From the NCBI RefSeq assembly GCF_000427885.1, contig NZ_ATYW01000009.1, forward strand, positions 1-64,000: a DNA stretch of 64,000 nt. The letters run 5' to 3'. Positions 36,984 through 45,023 of the stretch are shown here, one piece after another. The DNA comes from Glycomyces tenuis DSM 44171 (lineage in GTDB: Bacteria; Actinomycetota; Actinomycetes; Mycobacteriales; Micromonosporaceae). The position numbers were made by a program, and so were the translations under genes. Every line of letters begins with the position of its first letter. Within the stretch, counting starts at the first letter, position 1. Below the pieces are notes generated by a model. The model did no database searches and was not told the DNA's origin. It saw only the letters and a program-made list of their open reading frames with translations.

Positions 36984-39293
36984 CTAACCGACTATGGCGT
37001 CGGTCTCCAGGCGCCTGGTGCCGGGCTCGATGCGCCTCGACTCGGTGACCTGGACTTCGAGGGTGCCGACGATGTCGTCGGCCGAGCGCGCCAGGCGCAG
37101 TTCGAGCGAACCGGCCTCGACGACCCACTCGCCGTCGACGCCGATGAGCGCGGCCATGTCGAGGGGCATCCTGAACCGGGCCTCGGCGGACTCCCCGGCT
37201 CCGAGCCTGAGCTTGGCGAAGCCGACCAGCCGCTGGACGGGCCTGACGGTCGAGGCCACCGGGTCGTGCAGGTACAGCTGGACGACCTCGACGCCGGCCC
37301 GGGGGCCGGTGTTGCGCACCCGGACGGCGACCTCGACGGTCCCCTCGGGCGCGACCTCGGCGTTCGAGCGCAGCTCCGGCTCGTCCCACTCGAACCGCGT
37401 GTAGGACAGGCCGTGCCCGAAGTGGAACAGCGGCGTCGGGTCGACCGTGGAGACCTCGCTGCGGCGGGCCAGCTGGGGGCCCAGGTAGGTGGCGGGCGGC
37501 GAGTCGGCCCGCGCGGGGACTCCCACGGGCAGCCGCCCCTCGGGCTCGGCCGCGCCGCAGAGCACCTCGCCGATCGCGGCGGCGCCCTCCTCCCCCGGCA
37601 GGAACGCCTGCACGATCGCGGCGGCGCCCGCCGCGGCCTCGCCGAGCGCGTACGGGCGCCCGGAGACCACGACGACGACGGTGGGCGTGCCGGTGGCGAT
37701 GACCGCTTCGAGCAGCTCGGCCTGGCGGCCCGGCAGCGCGTGGCTGGCGGCGTCGCACCCCTCGCCCGAGGTGCCGCGCCCGAACATGCCCGGACGGTCG
37801 CCGACGGCGACGATCGCCAACTCGGCGCGGGCGGCGGCGCGGGCGGCGGCCTCGATGTCGGCGTCCTCGGCGTCCAGGACCGAGCCGCCCGCGGCGTGCT
37901 CGATCCGGGCGCCGGGCAGTTCGGCGGCGAGCCGCTCGACGAGCGTCGGGACCTCCACGCCCAGGTCCACGTGCGGGTACCGGCTGTCGGGGCCGGGAGC
38001 CTCGGCGTCGGTGCGGCCGTGGTGGTTCGGGAAGGCGTAGCAGCCGAGCATGACCGCCTTGTCGTCGGCGACCGGGCCCACGACGGCGAGGTGCTTCGGC
38101 GATGCCAAGGGCAGGGTGCCGTCGTTGGACAGCAGCACGATCGAGCGCCTGGCGCACTCGGCGGCCAAGGCGCGGGCCCGCGGCGGGTCGAGGTCGACCT
38201 CGGTCGGCGGCTCGGGCAGCTCGTCGAGCAGGCCGAGTTCGATCTTCTGGGTCAGGACCCGCTCGGCGGCGCGGTCGACGGCGTCCTCCTCGATCGCGCC
38301 GGAGCGCACGGCGTCGAGCAGCGGCGCGCCGTAGCAGTCCACATTGGGCAGCTCCACGTCGACGCCGGCGGCCAGGGACAGGCCCGCCGCCGCGGAGCGG
38401 TCGGCGGCGACGCCGTGGAGCGAGTTGAGGAAGTTGACGCCGAAGTAGTCGGCGACGACGGTGCCCTCGAAGCCCCACTCCTCGCGCAGGACGCCGGTGA
38501 GGAGGCGGTGGTTGGCGTGGGAGGGGACGCCGTCGTTGGCCGCGTAGGAGGCCATGACCGAGCCGGCGCGGCCGATGCGCACGGCCATCTCGAACGGCGT
38601 CAGGTAGGTCTCGGCGATCTGGCGGGGGCCCATGTGGACCGGGCCGAAGTTGCGGGCCGCGTGCGAGGCCGAGTACCCGGCGAAGTGCTTGATCGTGGCC
38701 AGGACCCCGCCCTCCCGGAGCCCGGCGACGTAGGCGCCGCCGACGGTGCCGTTCAGATACGGGTCCTCGCCGATGGTCTCCTCGGTGCGGCCCCAGCGGG
38801 AGTCGGCCACGACATCGAGGACGGGCGCGAGTCCCTGGTGGACGCCGACGGCGCGCATGGTCTCGCCGATCTGGCGGGCCACGGCGCGGACGAGCTCGGG
38901 GTCGAAGGTCGCGCCCCAGGCGAGCGCGGTGGGGAAGATGGTGGCGCCGTGCGCCATGAACCCGGTGAGGCACTCCTCATGGACGAGCGCGGCGATGCCG
39001 AAGCGGTTGGAGCCCTTGATGTGCCGCTGGAGCGCGGCGAGGCGGGCCGCGCCTTCGGCGGGCTCGACGGCCGCCGACCCGAAAGGGCGCGTCAGCTGGC
39101 CCAGGCCGTGGACCATGGCCTCGTTCTCGTCCAGACCGCCGGTCTGCTCGCTCTGATGGGGGGCCATGTCGCCGGCGTCGCTGTCGACGCCGCGCCACAG
39201 GCCCACCAGCTGTGCGCATTTCTCCTCAAGCGTCATCCGCTTGACCAGACCGGCCGCTCGCTCGCTCGGCTCTGCAGGGGTGTCGGTGTCCAT
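36984..39293 (-). CDS. Glycoside hydrolase family 3 (beta-glucosidase/beta-xylosidase-like)
   Basis: A 769-residue GH3 enzyme, which hydrolyses beta-linked glucose, xylose or GlcNAc ends from oligosaccharides. Domain 1 (TIM barrel) has IGEDPYL, LATIKHFAGYSAS and the nucleophile Asp in VVADYFGV. Domain 2 (about 390-560) and a C-terminal fibronectin-III-like domain (RVRNTGPRAGVEVVQLYLHD) complete the order. No signal peptide is seen, so it acts on imported oligosaccharides. I place the start at ATG 39293. It is transcribed in the same direction as the Gfo/Idh-PmoA-cupin genes and divergently from the LacI gene. Confidence 0.92.
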   Translation of the reverse strand: MDTDTPAEPSERAAGLVKRMTLEEKCAQLVGLWRGVDSDAGDMAPHQSEQTGGLDENEAMVHGLGQLTRPFGSAAVEPAEGAARLAALQRHIKGSNRFGIAALVHEECLTGFMAHGATIFPTALAWGATFDPELVRAVARQIGETMRAVGVHQGLAPVLDVVADSRWGRTEETIGEDPYLNGTVGGAYVAGLREGGVLATIKHFAGYSASHAARNFGPVHMGPRQIAETYLTPFEMAVRIGRAGSVMASYAANDGVPSHANHRLLTGVLREEWGFEGTVVADYFGVNFLNSLHGVAADRSAAAGLSLAAGVDVELPNVDCYGAPLLDAVRSGAIEEDAVDRAAERVLTQKIELGLLDELPEPPTEVDLDPPRARALAAECARRSIVLLSNDGTLPLASPKHLAVVGPVADDKAVMLGCYAFPNHHGRTDAEAPGPDSRYPHVDLGVEVPTLVERLAAELPGARIEHAAGGSVLDAEDADIEAAARAAARAELAIVAVGDRPGMFGRGTSGEGCDAASHALPGRQAELLEAVIATGTPTVVVVVSGRPYALGEAAAGAAAIVQAFLPGEEGAAAIGEVLCGAAEPEGRLPVGVPARADSPPATYLGPQLARRSEVSTVDPTPLFHFGHGLSYTRFEWDEPELRSNAEVAPEGTVEVAVRVRNTGPRAGVEVVQLYLHDPVASTVRPVQRLVGFAKLRLGAGESAEARFRMPLDMAALIGVDGEWVVEAGSLELRLARSADDIVGTLEVQVTESRRIEPGTRRLETDAIVG

Positions 39294-39355
39294 GCCACTC
39301 CACTCAACGACCCGCGCGATGCTACCTGGGGGGCGGCGACAGGCCGATAGTTTCT

Positions 39356-39379
39356 GAAAATTTTCTGATCGATTTCGAT
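39356..39379. promoter_or_regulatory. Paired palindromes in the GH3/LacI divergent promoter
   Basis: GAAAATTTTC (39356-39365) is a perfect 10-bp palindrome, and ATCGA-TT-TCGAT (39368-39379) is an inverted repeat right next to it. The AT-rich patch is 63 nt from the GH3 start and about 190 nt from the LacI start. These are probable operators, though they do not match the AANCGNTT core found downstream of GH3. Confidence 0.45.
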
Positions 39380-39565
39380 ACAGGTTTGCACACCATAACA
39401 TTGATTACGCGGGACTTCTAGCACCAGATGTCTCCGAGAATCCGAGTCGCGGACGGCGAATCACTCAAGCGGACGCCGAAAGTTTCGGACACGGGGCGGG
39501 ACCACCTGGTATCCGCTATAGGATGTCGACGGCTACCGTGGAAAGCATCGACACCGGGAGGACCC

Positions 39566-40591
39566 TTGACTGAAGCCGAACACGGGCGGGTCACGATCCG
39601 CACCATCGCGGACGAGGCCGGCGTCAGCGTGCCCACGGTCTCCCGCGTCATCAACGGCCGCTCCGACGTCGCCCCGGAGACCCGCAAACGCGTCGAAGAG
39701 CTGCTGACCGAGCGCGGCTACCAGCGCCGACGCTCCACGCGGGCGCCCAGCCGCAACGCCCGCCTGGTCGACCTCGTCTTCAACGAGCTCGACAGCCCCT
39801 GGGCCGTCGAGATCATCCGCGGCGTCGAGGACGCGGCCCACTCGGCCGGAGTCGGCACCGTCGTCTCCGCGGTCCACCGCCGCCGCGCCTCCACCGAGCA
39901 GTGGCTCGACAACCTGCGCACCCGCGCCTCCGACGGCGTCATCCTCGTCGTCTCGCAGCTGTCCTCGCCCATCCTGGAGCAGCTGCGGCACCTGCGCGTG
40001 CCCATGGTCGTCCTCGACCCCTCCGGCGGGCCCACGATGGACGCGCCCGCCATCGGCGCCACCAACTGGGCCGGCGGCCTCGCCGCCACCGAGCACCTCA
40101 TCGAGCTGGGGCACCGCCGGATCGGATTCATCCACGGCCCCAAGCAGGTCCTGTGCTCACGGGCCCGCTTCGACGGCTACCGGGCCGCGCTCGAGGCCGG
40201 CGGGATCGAATTCGACCCGGCCCTGGTCTACGACGGCGACTTCTACCACCAGTCCGGCTTCGACGCCGCCAAAGAGCTGCTGGGGCTCGACGACGCGCCG
40301 ACGGCGATCTTCGCCTCCTCCGACCAGATGGCCTTCGGGGCCTACGAGGCGATCCGCCAACGAGGGCTGCGCATCCCCGAGCACGTGAGCGTCGTCGGCT
40401 TCGACGACCTCCCCGAGTCGCGCTGGACCTCACCACCGCTGACGACGGTGCGGCAGCCGCTGTCCGAAATGGGAGCGCTGGCAGCGCGGACCGTCCTCGA
40501 CATGGCCGCCGGCAACGACGTGGAGACGCCGCGAGTGGAGCTGGCCACCGAGATGGTGGTGCGCGAGTCGACCGCCAGGCCCGGCCGCTGA
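39566..40591 (+). CDS. LacI-family transcriptional regulator of the sugar cluster
   Basis: A 341-residue LacI repressor. The helix-turn-helix is TIRTIADEAGVSVPTVSRVINGRSDVAPETR, with the hinge helix after it, and the C-terminal sugar-binding domain has the FDD/PTAIFASSDQMA segments of the periplasmic-binding fold. TTG 39566 lies 4-5 nt after GGGAGG. It is divergent from GH3, so it very likely controls the GH3-Gfo/Idh-PmoA-cupin cluster in response to a sugar. The stop is only 16 nt from the convergent bioB stop and no terminator is visible between them. Confidence 0.9.
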   Translation: MTEAEHGRVTIRTIADEAGVSVPTVSRVINGRSDVAPETRKRVEELLTERGYQRRRSTRAPSRNARLVDLVFNELDSPWAVEIIRGVEDAAHSAGVGTVVSAVHRRRASTEQWLDNLRTRASDGVILVVSQLSSPILEQLRHLRVPMVVLDPSGGPTMDAPAIGATNWAGGLAATEHLIELGHRRIGFIHGPKQVLCSRARFDGYRAALEAGGIEFDPALVYDGDFYHQSGFDAAKELLGLDDAPTAIFASSDQMAFGAYEAIRQRGLRIPEHVSVVGFDDLPESRWTSPPLTTVRQPLSEMGALAARTVLDMAAGNDVETPRVELATEMVVRESTARPGR

Positions 40592-40607
40592 GCGGAGCCG
40601 CCCGCGC

Positions 40608-41675
40608 TCAGGCGTTCGGGGCCCTGTCGGTGCCCGCGCCCCGGCGACGCACCCGGACCGCCTCGCGCACCGCCTCAGGCGCCTCCTCGAGGCCGAGCGG
40701 CACCATCCCGGCGTCCGCGATGAGCTCCAGGTCCTCCTTGGCGGCCTGGCCCTCACTGGTCAAGTAATCGCCCAGGAAGATCGAGTTGACGATCTGCAAC
40801 GCCAGGCCCTGCATATGCCGCAAGTGGACCTCGCGCCCGGCTGCGAGCCGGACCTCGGCGGCCGGATTGGCCAACCGCACCATCGCCAGGATCCGCAGGC
40901 AGCGGCGCGGGTCGAGCTCCCAGGTGCCCTCCAGCGGCGTGCCGTCGAAGGGCAGCAGGAAGTTCACCGGGATCGAGTCCGAGCCGAGCTCCCGCAACCC
41001 CAGGGCGACCGACACCAGGTCGGCGTCGGACTCCCCCATGCCCGCGATGAGCCCCGAGCACGGCGACATGCCGGCCTCGCGCGCCGCGCGGACCGTGTCG
41101 ACCCGGTCGGCGAAGGCGTGCGTCGAGCAGACCTCCGCGTAGGCGTCCTCGGAGGTGTTCAGGTTGTGGTTGTAGGCGTCGGCGCCCAGCTCGGTCAGGC
41201 GGGCCGCCTGGCCCTCCCCCAGCAGCCCGAGGCAGGCGCAGACCTCGACGCCGGGACTGGCACCCTTGACCGCGGCGATGGTCTTGCCGACCCGCTCGAC
41301 GTCCATATCGCTCGGTCCGCGTCCACTGGCGACCAGGCACACGCGCGAAGCGCCCCCGGCGACGCCGGCCGCGGCCTGCGCGGCGGCCTCCTCGGGAGAC
41401 AGCCACGTGTACTTCAGCACCTCGGCCTTCGAACCGAGCCGCTGCGAGCAGTAGTTGCAGTCCTCGGGGCACAAGCCGCTCTTGAGGTTCACAAGGTAGT
41501 TGAGCTTGACCCGGTTCCCGAAGTGGCGGAAGCGGAGTCGGGCGGCGGCGGCCACGACGTCCATCAGCTCGGCGTCGGCGCTCGACAGGACCGCTTCGAG
41601 GTCGGCGGCGGCCGGGGCCCCTCCGGTGTCGGCGGCTGCGGAGAGGCGGTCGAGGGCGTCGGTGACTCCTGGCAT
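40608..41675 (-). CDS. bioB: Biotin synthase
   Basis: A 355-residue radical-SAM enzyme that inserts sulfur into dethiobiotin. The [10 protein letters not shown] triad binds the SAM-coupled Fe-S cluster. Other family motifs are [40 protein letters not shown] and [12 protein letters not shown] use ATG 41675; an in-frame GTG at 41693 would add six residues. No other biotin genes are near, so this is a stand-alone bioB. No BirA-type operator is evident. Confidence 0.93.
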   Translation of the reverse strand: MPGVTDALDRLSAAADTGGAPAAADLEAVLSSADAELMDVVAAAARLRFRHFGNRVKLNYLVNLKSGLCPEDCNYCSQRLGSKAEVLKYTWLSPEEAAAQAAAGVAGGASRVCLVASGRGPSDMDVERVGKTIAAVKGASPGVEVCACLGLLGEGQAARLTELGADAYNHNLNTSEDAYAEVCSTHAFADRVDTVRAAREAGMSPCSGLIAGMGESDADLVSVALGLRELGSDSIPVNFLLPFDGTPLEGTWELDPRRCLRILAMVRLANPAAEVRLAAGREVHLRHMQGLALQIVNSIFLGDYLTSEGQAAKEDLELIADAGMVPLGLEEAPEAVREAVRVRRRGAGTDRAPNA

Positions 41676-41874
41676 GGCCAGATCCTGCCACACCCCGGGC
41701 GCCGCCGGTCCCCGGCCACGTCGGCGGCCGAATCACCGGCGCGGCCGAGGGCGACCACCGAGCGGCGCCCCCGGTTTCCGTGCTCGATCCGGCCCGCGCC
41801 GCGAGGCGACTGCGAGCGACCGCTCACTCGCAGTGCCGCTGTGCGGAGCCGCAATACCGTGTATACTCTGAACC

Positions 41875-41919
41875 GGTCAAAGGCGAGAACCAAGCCGAGA
41901 AGGCCCTACCGCAGGACAT
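41875..41919 (+). repeat. 45-nt direct repeat, copy A
   Basis: Shares 36 of 45 positions with copy B at 42091-42135 (common blocks AACCAAGCCGA and TACCGCAGG). It starts 8 nt after a TATACT -10-like hexamer. Confidence 0.7.
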
Positions 41920-41958
41920 GCGGGACGTCAAGCTTGTGGAGTCCGTGACAGACCGCTG

Positions 41959-42080
41959 AGCAGCGGCGATGGACGCAAACACCCGCGAGGGAAGGAAGCA
42001 GGAACCCGCCCGTAGCGCCACCGTCCCGTACGGAGGCCGAGCCGGGAATCTTCGTCCTTTCAGGTCGAAGAGGATGTCAG
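41959..42080 (+). ncRNA. Remnant of an IS605-type TnpB tail with an omega-RNA-like terminal hairpin
   Basis: The frame after TGA 41956-41958 reads EGRKQEPARSATVPYGG then AGNLRPFRSKRMS. This resembles the Arg-rich C terminus of TnpB/OrfB proteins (typically ...GNPRPLGRGGCQ). Its DNA ends in AATCTTCG-T-CCT-TTC-AGG-T-CGAAGAGGATGTCAG (42047-42080), the terminal hairpin plus GAGGATGTCA that closes IS200/IS605-group elements and is the 3' scaffold of omega RNA. No TnpA or TnpB body is present and stop codons interrupt the frame. It is therefore a degraded right end, or an RNA retained by the host in the leader of the downstream gene. Confidence 0.55.
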
Positions 42081-42090
42081 ATTTAGTGAC

Positions 42091-42135
42091 GGTCGTAGGC
42101 GACAACCAAGCCGAACTGGCCGTACCGCAGGGCCT
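42091..42135 (+). repeat. 45-nt direct repeat, copy B
   Basis: Begins 11 nt after the GATGTCAG end of the TnpB-like hairpin and is 80 percent identical to copy A, 216 nt upstream. In the frame of the remnant it reads GDNQAELAVPQG, where copy A reads GENQAEKALPQD, so the frame is preserved in both copies. Confidence 0.7.
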
Positions 42136-42220
42136 TCGGTGCTGATAGCGCGCGGTAGTGGGCAGGCCCTCTGCCGCGCAAGACATCTGAACCACCCGAC
42201 CGTTCCGGAGAGAATCAAAC

Positions 42221-43168
42221 GTGCCGATCGCACCAGGACAACCCGCGTTGATCGCCGTGGCAGTCGCCACCCTGTGGGCCCAGCCTTCGGCCCCGGGTCC
42301 CGAAGACCGACTGGCGCTGGGCGTCCCGTCGGCCATCAGGGAATGGGTGGCCCGGCTCACCAGCGACGTCCGCGCCCACGGGCTCAAGGGCCGGGTGCGC
42401 ACCCAGTGCCTGCTGGGCACCGAGGTCGAGGTCATCCAGCTCGGGGACCGCTGGGCGGAAGTGGCGTGCCCGACGCAGGAGACGTCCGGGTGGGTCCCGA
42501 TCGACCAGCTGGTCAATCCCGCGGAGGACGACACGAAGGGCACCGAGCACCTCGTGAGCGCCACGGCCACGGCCATCCGCGACGAACCGGGCGGCGACGT
42601 CGCCATCCCCGGCGTGACCATGGGGACGCGGCTGCGCGTGGTCGGCCCCGGATACCGCGGATGGGTGCCGGTGGCGCTCCCCGGGCCGCAGCAGCCCGGC
42701 TGGGTGCCCCAGCGGGACCTCTCCCCCGAGCCGGTCGGCGCTGCCGAGGGCGAGCCGCCGGCCACCGGCATGGCCACGGCGGGCCTGGACGCGGTGAAGC
42801 TCGCGCAGCAGCTGCTGGAGATCCCCTACCTGCACGGCGGCATCAGCGCCTACGGGATCGACGCGCCCGGTCTGGTGTGGATCGTCTACCGCCGGCTCGG
42901 CATCGAGACGCCGCGGTTCAACGAGCGGCTCGTCGAGACCGGCGAGGCGATCGACTTCGACGACGTCCTGCCCGGCGACCTGCTGTTCCTCGAGCACGGA
43001 GGCGACCCGCGCATGCCGGCCATCGTGGCCGAGCGCACGCAGGCCGATCTCCCCGAGGTGATCTTCTCCTCGCCGGTCTACGGCAAGGTCGTGATCGAGT
43101 CGCTCAAGGACTCCGAGCTCGGTCAGATCACCGCTTGCCGACGTCTGCCGTCTCGGGCGTCGGCGTAG
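42221..43168 (+). CDS. NlpC/P60-fold protein lacking catalytic residues, with SH3-like domains
   Basis: A 315-residue protein with two SH3-like segments (about 45-165; DRWAEVACPTQETSGWVPIDQL and GPGYRGWVPVALPG...GWVPQRDL). A C-terminal NlpC/P60 domain (about 185-310) starts AGLDAVKLAQQLLEIPYLHGG. Active members have D-C-S-G-L, with Cys as the nucleophile; here the motif is D-A-P-G-L, so the Cys is Ala. The later His of H-V-(G/A)-I is also missing (RMPAIVAE). No signal peptide is seen. The protein is probably a cytoplasmic non-enzymatic binder of wall fragments or of a protein partner. GTG 42221 follows GGAGAG. Its 3' end overlaps the convergent terC end by 41 nt. A -10-like site 350 nt upstream suggests a long structured leader. 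Confidence 0.8.
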   Translation: MPIAPGQPALIAVAVATLWAQPSAPGPEDRLALGVPSAIREWVARLTSDVRAHGLKGRVRTQCLLGTEVEVIQLGDRWAEVACPTQETSGWVPIDQLVNPAEDDTKGTEHLVSATATAIRDEPGGDVAIPGVTMGTRLRVVGPGYRGWVPVALPGPQQPGWVPQRDLSPEPVGAAEGEPPATGMATAGLDAVKLAQQLLEIPYLHGGISAYGIDAPGLVWIVYRRLGIETPRFNERLVETGEAIDFDDVLPGDLLFLEHGGDPRMPAIVAERTQADLPEVIFSSPVYGKVVIESLKDSELGQITACRRLPSRASA

Positions 43169-44171
43169 ACTCCCTCGACTCGACGGCGAACAGCTCGGCC
43201 CACGTCCGGCCCTCGCGGCGCAGAATGATCCAGTTGGCGACCACCACGGCGGTCAGGACGGCGGCGATGAAGCCCAACGACAGCCAGATGGGCACGTGCG
43301 GGAGGTGGAGGGGCTCGCCCCCGTTGAGGAACGGCAGCTGGTTCGCGGCCAGGCCGTTGATGATGAGCTTGATGCCGATCCAGCCGAGGATGGCGGCCAA
43401 GCCCAGCGACAGGAACCGCAGGTGGCGCAGGAGCCCTGCCAGCAGGAAGTAGAGCTGGCGCAGGCCGAACAGCGCGAAGAGGGTGGCCGTCCACACCAGG
43501 TACGGCTCCTGCGTGAGCCCGAAGATCGCCGGAATCGAGTCGAGCGCGAACAGGATGTCGGTGGAGCCGATGGCGAGCATGGCCAGCATGAGCGGTGTCA
43601 CGTAACGCTGGCCGTCGACGCGTGTGAGCAGACGCCCCTTGTCGTAGTCCGGGGCGACGCGCAGCCGCGACTTGGCCCACCGCATGAATCTGGTGTCGGG
43701 CGCGGTCTCCTCGTCATTGCCGCCTTTGAGCTGCCCCCACGCCGTCCAGATCAGGATCGCCCCGAAGATGAGGAACACCCAACTGAAGCGCTCGACCAGG
43801 ACCGAGCCGAGGCCGATGAAGACGCTGCGCAGCACGATCGACAGCACGATGCCGACCAGCAGCACGCGGGACTGGAGCTTGTCGGGGACGCGGAATGCCT
43901 GGATGATCAGGAGGAATACGAAGAGGTTGTCGACCGAGAGGGCCTTCTCGATGAGAAAGCCGCCCAGAAACTGGGCGCCGAACGCGGAGCCCTGCGTCAC
44001 GAACATGACGCCGGCGAAGACGAAGGCGGAGGCGATGTAGACGCCCGACCAGATGGCCGCCTCGCGCATGCTGGGACGGTGGGGGTTTTTGACGGCAAGC
44101 GTGAGGTCCAGAATGACGACCGCAGTCAGCACTGCGACGGTGAGGGCCCAGACCCATGCTGGGAGTTCCAA
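43128..44171 (-). CDS. terC: TerC-family membrane protein (manganese/metal homeostasis)
   Basis: A 347-residue integral membrane protein with 8-9 helices. The family motifs are GGFLIEKALSVDNLFVFLLI and STDILFALDSIPAIFGLT (each with the acidic residues E-K-x-L-S-x-D-N and D-S-I-P-A that bind metal). TerC proteins export Mn2+ and insert it into exported enzymes. TTG 44171 has AAGGAAGG 7 nt upstream. A yybP-ykoY riboswitch (44198-44312) lies in the leader, which fixes the metal as manganese. The last 41 nt overlap the convergent NlpC/P60-like gene. Confidence 0.93.
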   Translation of the reverse strand: MELPAWVWALTVAVLTAVVILDLTLAVKNPHRPSMREAAIWSGVYIASAFVFAGVMFVTQGSAFGAQFLGGFLIEKALSVDNLFVFLLIIQAFRVPDKLQSRVLLVGIVLSIVLRSVFIGLGSVLVERFSWVFLIFGAILIWTAWGQLKGGNDEETAPDTRFMRWAKSRLRVAPDYDKGRLLTRVDGQRYVTPLMLAMLAIGSTDILFALDSIPAIFGLTQEPYLVWTATLFALFGLRQLYFLLAGLLRHLRFLSLGLAAILGWIGIKLIINGLAANQLPFLNGGEPLHLPHVPIWLSLGFIAAVLTAVVVANWIILRREGRTWAELFAVESRESTPTPETADVGKR

Positions 44172-44197
44172 TGTGTTGCCTTCCTTGTTGCCTGGAG

Positions 44198-44312
44198 GGT
44201 CACATGGTCTCTCCCAATCCGCAGGATCAGCGCCACCGGAGTCTGTCGGCAGGCTCGTGCATTGACGATGACACTAACAACGCTGCCTCGCGTTGCGGGA
44301 TACTCCCCATAT
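44198..44312 (-). ncRNA. yybP-ykoY manganese riboswitch upstream of terC
   Basis: The reverse complement has GGGGAGTA (44308-44301), then a stem region, GTGTCATCGTCAATGCACGAGCCTG-type sequence, and near the end GGGAGAGACC (about 44214-44205). These are the conserved boxes of the yybP-ykoY element. The aptamer binds Mn2+ and turns on transporter genes. It ends just before the terC ribosome-binding site, so translational or transcriptional control is possible. TATATG at 44313-44308 could be the -10 of its promoter. Confidence 0.85.
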
Positions 44313-44442
44313 ACCGATTTTGTTTTGCTGGAGCCAATTATGCACGGGCATATCCGACTCGCCGTCAGTCGGATATGTGACTCGTCTCTCGAGACAGCGT
44401 CTGGTTTACTGAAGGGTTCAGCGTCTGTGCGAGGCTCCGCTG

Positions 44443-44736
44443 GTGGTCTTGGAAATCGCTGAAATCAGTATCACCCCCGGTCAAGAAGACGCTTTCATTC
44501 AAGCTTACCGTGGAGCCAGGGAGCACGTCGCCGTCTCGCCCGGGCTCCGCTCGATGCGCATGACGCGGGGCGTCGAATCGCCGAGCCGGTTCGTGCTCCT
44601 CATCGAGTGGGACTCGGTCGAGGCCCACGAGCAGGGCTTCCGTGCGACCGAGCGCTTCGGCGCCTGGCGCGCGGCCATTGGGCCGTACTTCGCGAAGCCA
44701 CCGGTGGTGGAGCACTTCGAAGACGTCGATCAGTGA
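44443..44736 (+). CDS. Antibiotic biosynthesis monooxygenase (ABM)-domain protein
   Basis: A 97-residue ferredoxin-like-fold ABM-domain protein: VLEIAEISITPGQEDAFIQAYRGAREHVAVSPGLRSMRMTRG, then RFVLLIEWDSVEAHEQGFRATERF. These small dimeric proteins include quinone monooxygenases and haem-degrading enzymes, but many have unknown substrates. GTG 44443 has a weak upstream GAGG; TTG 44449 is another candidate. It is isolated between terC's promoter and uvrB. Confidence 0.85.
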   Translation: MVLEIAEISITPGQEDAFIQAYRGAREHVAVSPGLRSMRMTRGVESPSRFVLLIEWDSVEAHEQGFRATERFGAWRAAIGPYFAKPPVVEHFEDVDQ

Positions 44737-44951
44737 TGCGGTGATTGGCGGGCGGGCCACGGCTTGGCCGGCCGTGTCCCACCCGCCTTGTTCGGTTGTG
44801 CGCGCGGTCTGATGCAGGTGCCGCGGCGCGGGTGCCACCCCGCGTCGCGATCTTTCGGCGGTCCGCGCGGCCCCCATCAACCGCCTACCTACACCAAAAC
44901 TGAGCCCAGCGTTTCATAGGAAGTCAAGACCTTCAAGGAAAAGTTTTGCCC

Positions 44952-44960
44952 TGTGGATAA
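44952..44960 (-). promoter_or_regulatory. Consensus DnaA box TTATCCACA in the uvrB 3' region
   Basis: TGTGGATAA on the plus strand is the exact complement of the DnaA box. It stands alone in the 287-nt spacer between the ABM gene and the uvrB stop, with no AT-rich unwinding region, so it is not an origin. It may act as a DnaA-titration or timing site, or be chance. Confidence 0.35.
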
Positions 44961-45023
44961 CTTCGGGATCCGGCCTCGTCCAGTCGGCGCTTCGCCTGAA
45001 GTCCGAGCGGCACGGCCGCGAGG

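Larger units (their letters stand above)
41676..42220. other. 545-nt region upstream of bioB and of the NlpC/P60-like gene
   Basis: The left part holds the bioB promoter. A -10-like TATACT (41862-41867) would start a plus-strand transcript near 41874, giving a leader of about 345 nt for the gene at 42221. That leader consists of two diverged 45-nt direct repeats and, between them, a TnpB-tail/omega-RNA-like end. A weak dispersed-repeat trace (GTGCGGAGCCGCAATACCG) lies at 41841-41859. No gene was found. Confidence 0.45.

Noticed and set aside
36984-39401. Start of GH3 at the most upstream in-frame ATG
   Set aside because: The added N-terminal residues run into the AT-rich operator region and are not conserved in character; the inner ATG at 39293 begins the family-like N terminus.
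41875-42220. Cyclic di-AMP (ydaO-yuaA) or GEMM riboswitch in the NlpC/P60 leader
   Set aside because: NlpC/P60 genes often have a ydaO element, so I looked for it, but the GTCAGCTAACC and GGGGGAACC boxes are missing. GGACGCAAA resembles a GEMM motif but has no matching partner stem.
44952-44960. Possible replication origin at the DnaA box
   Set aside because: A single box with no cluster, no AT-rich unwinding element and no dnaA/dnaN genes nearby.
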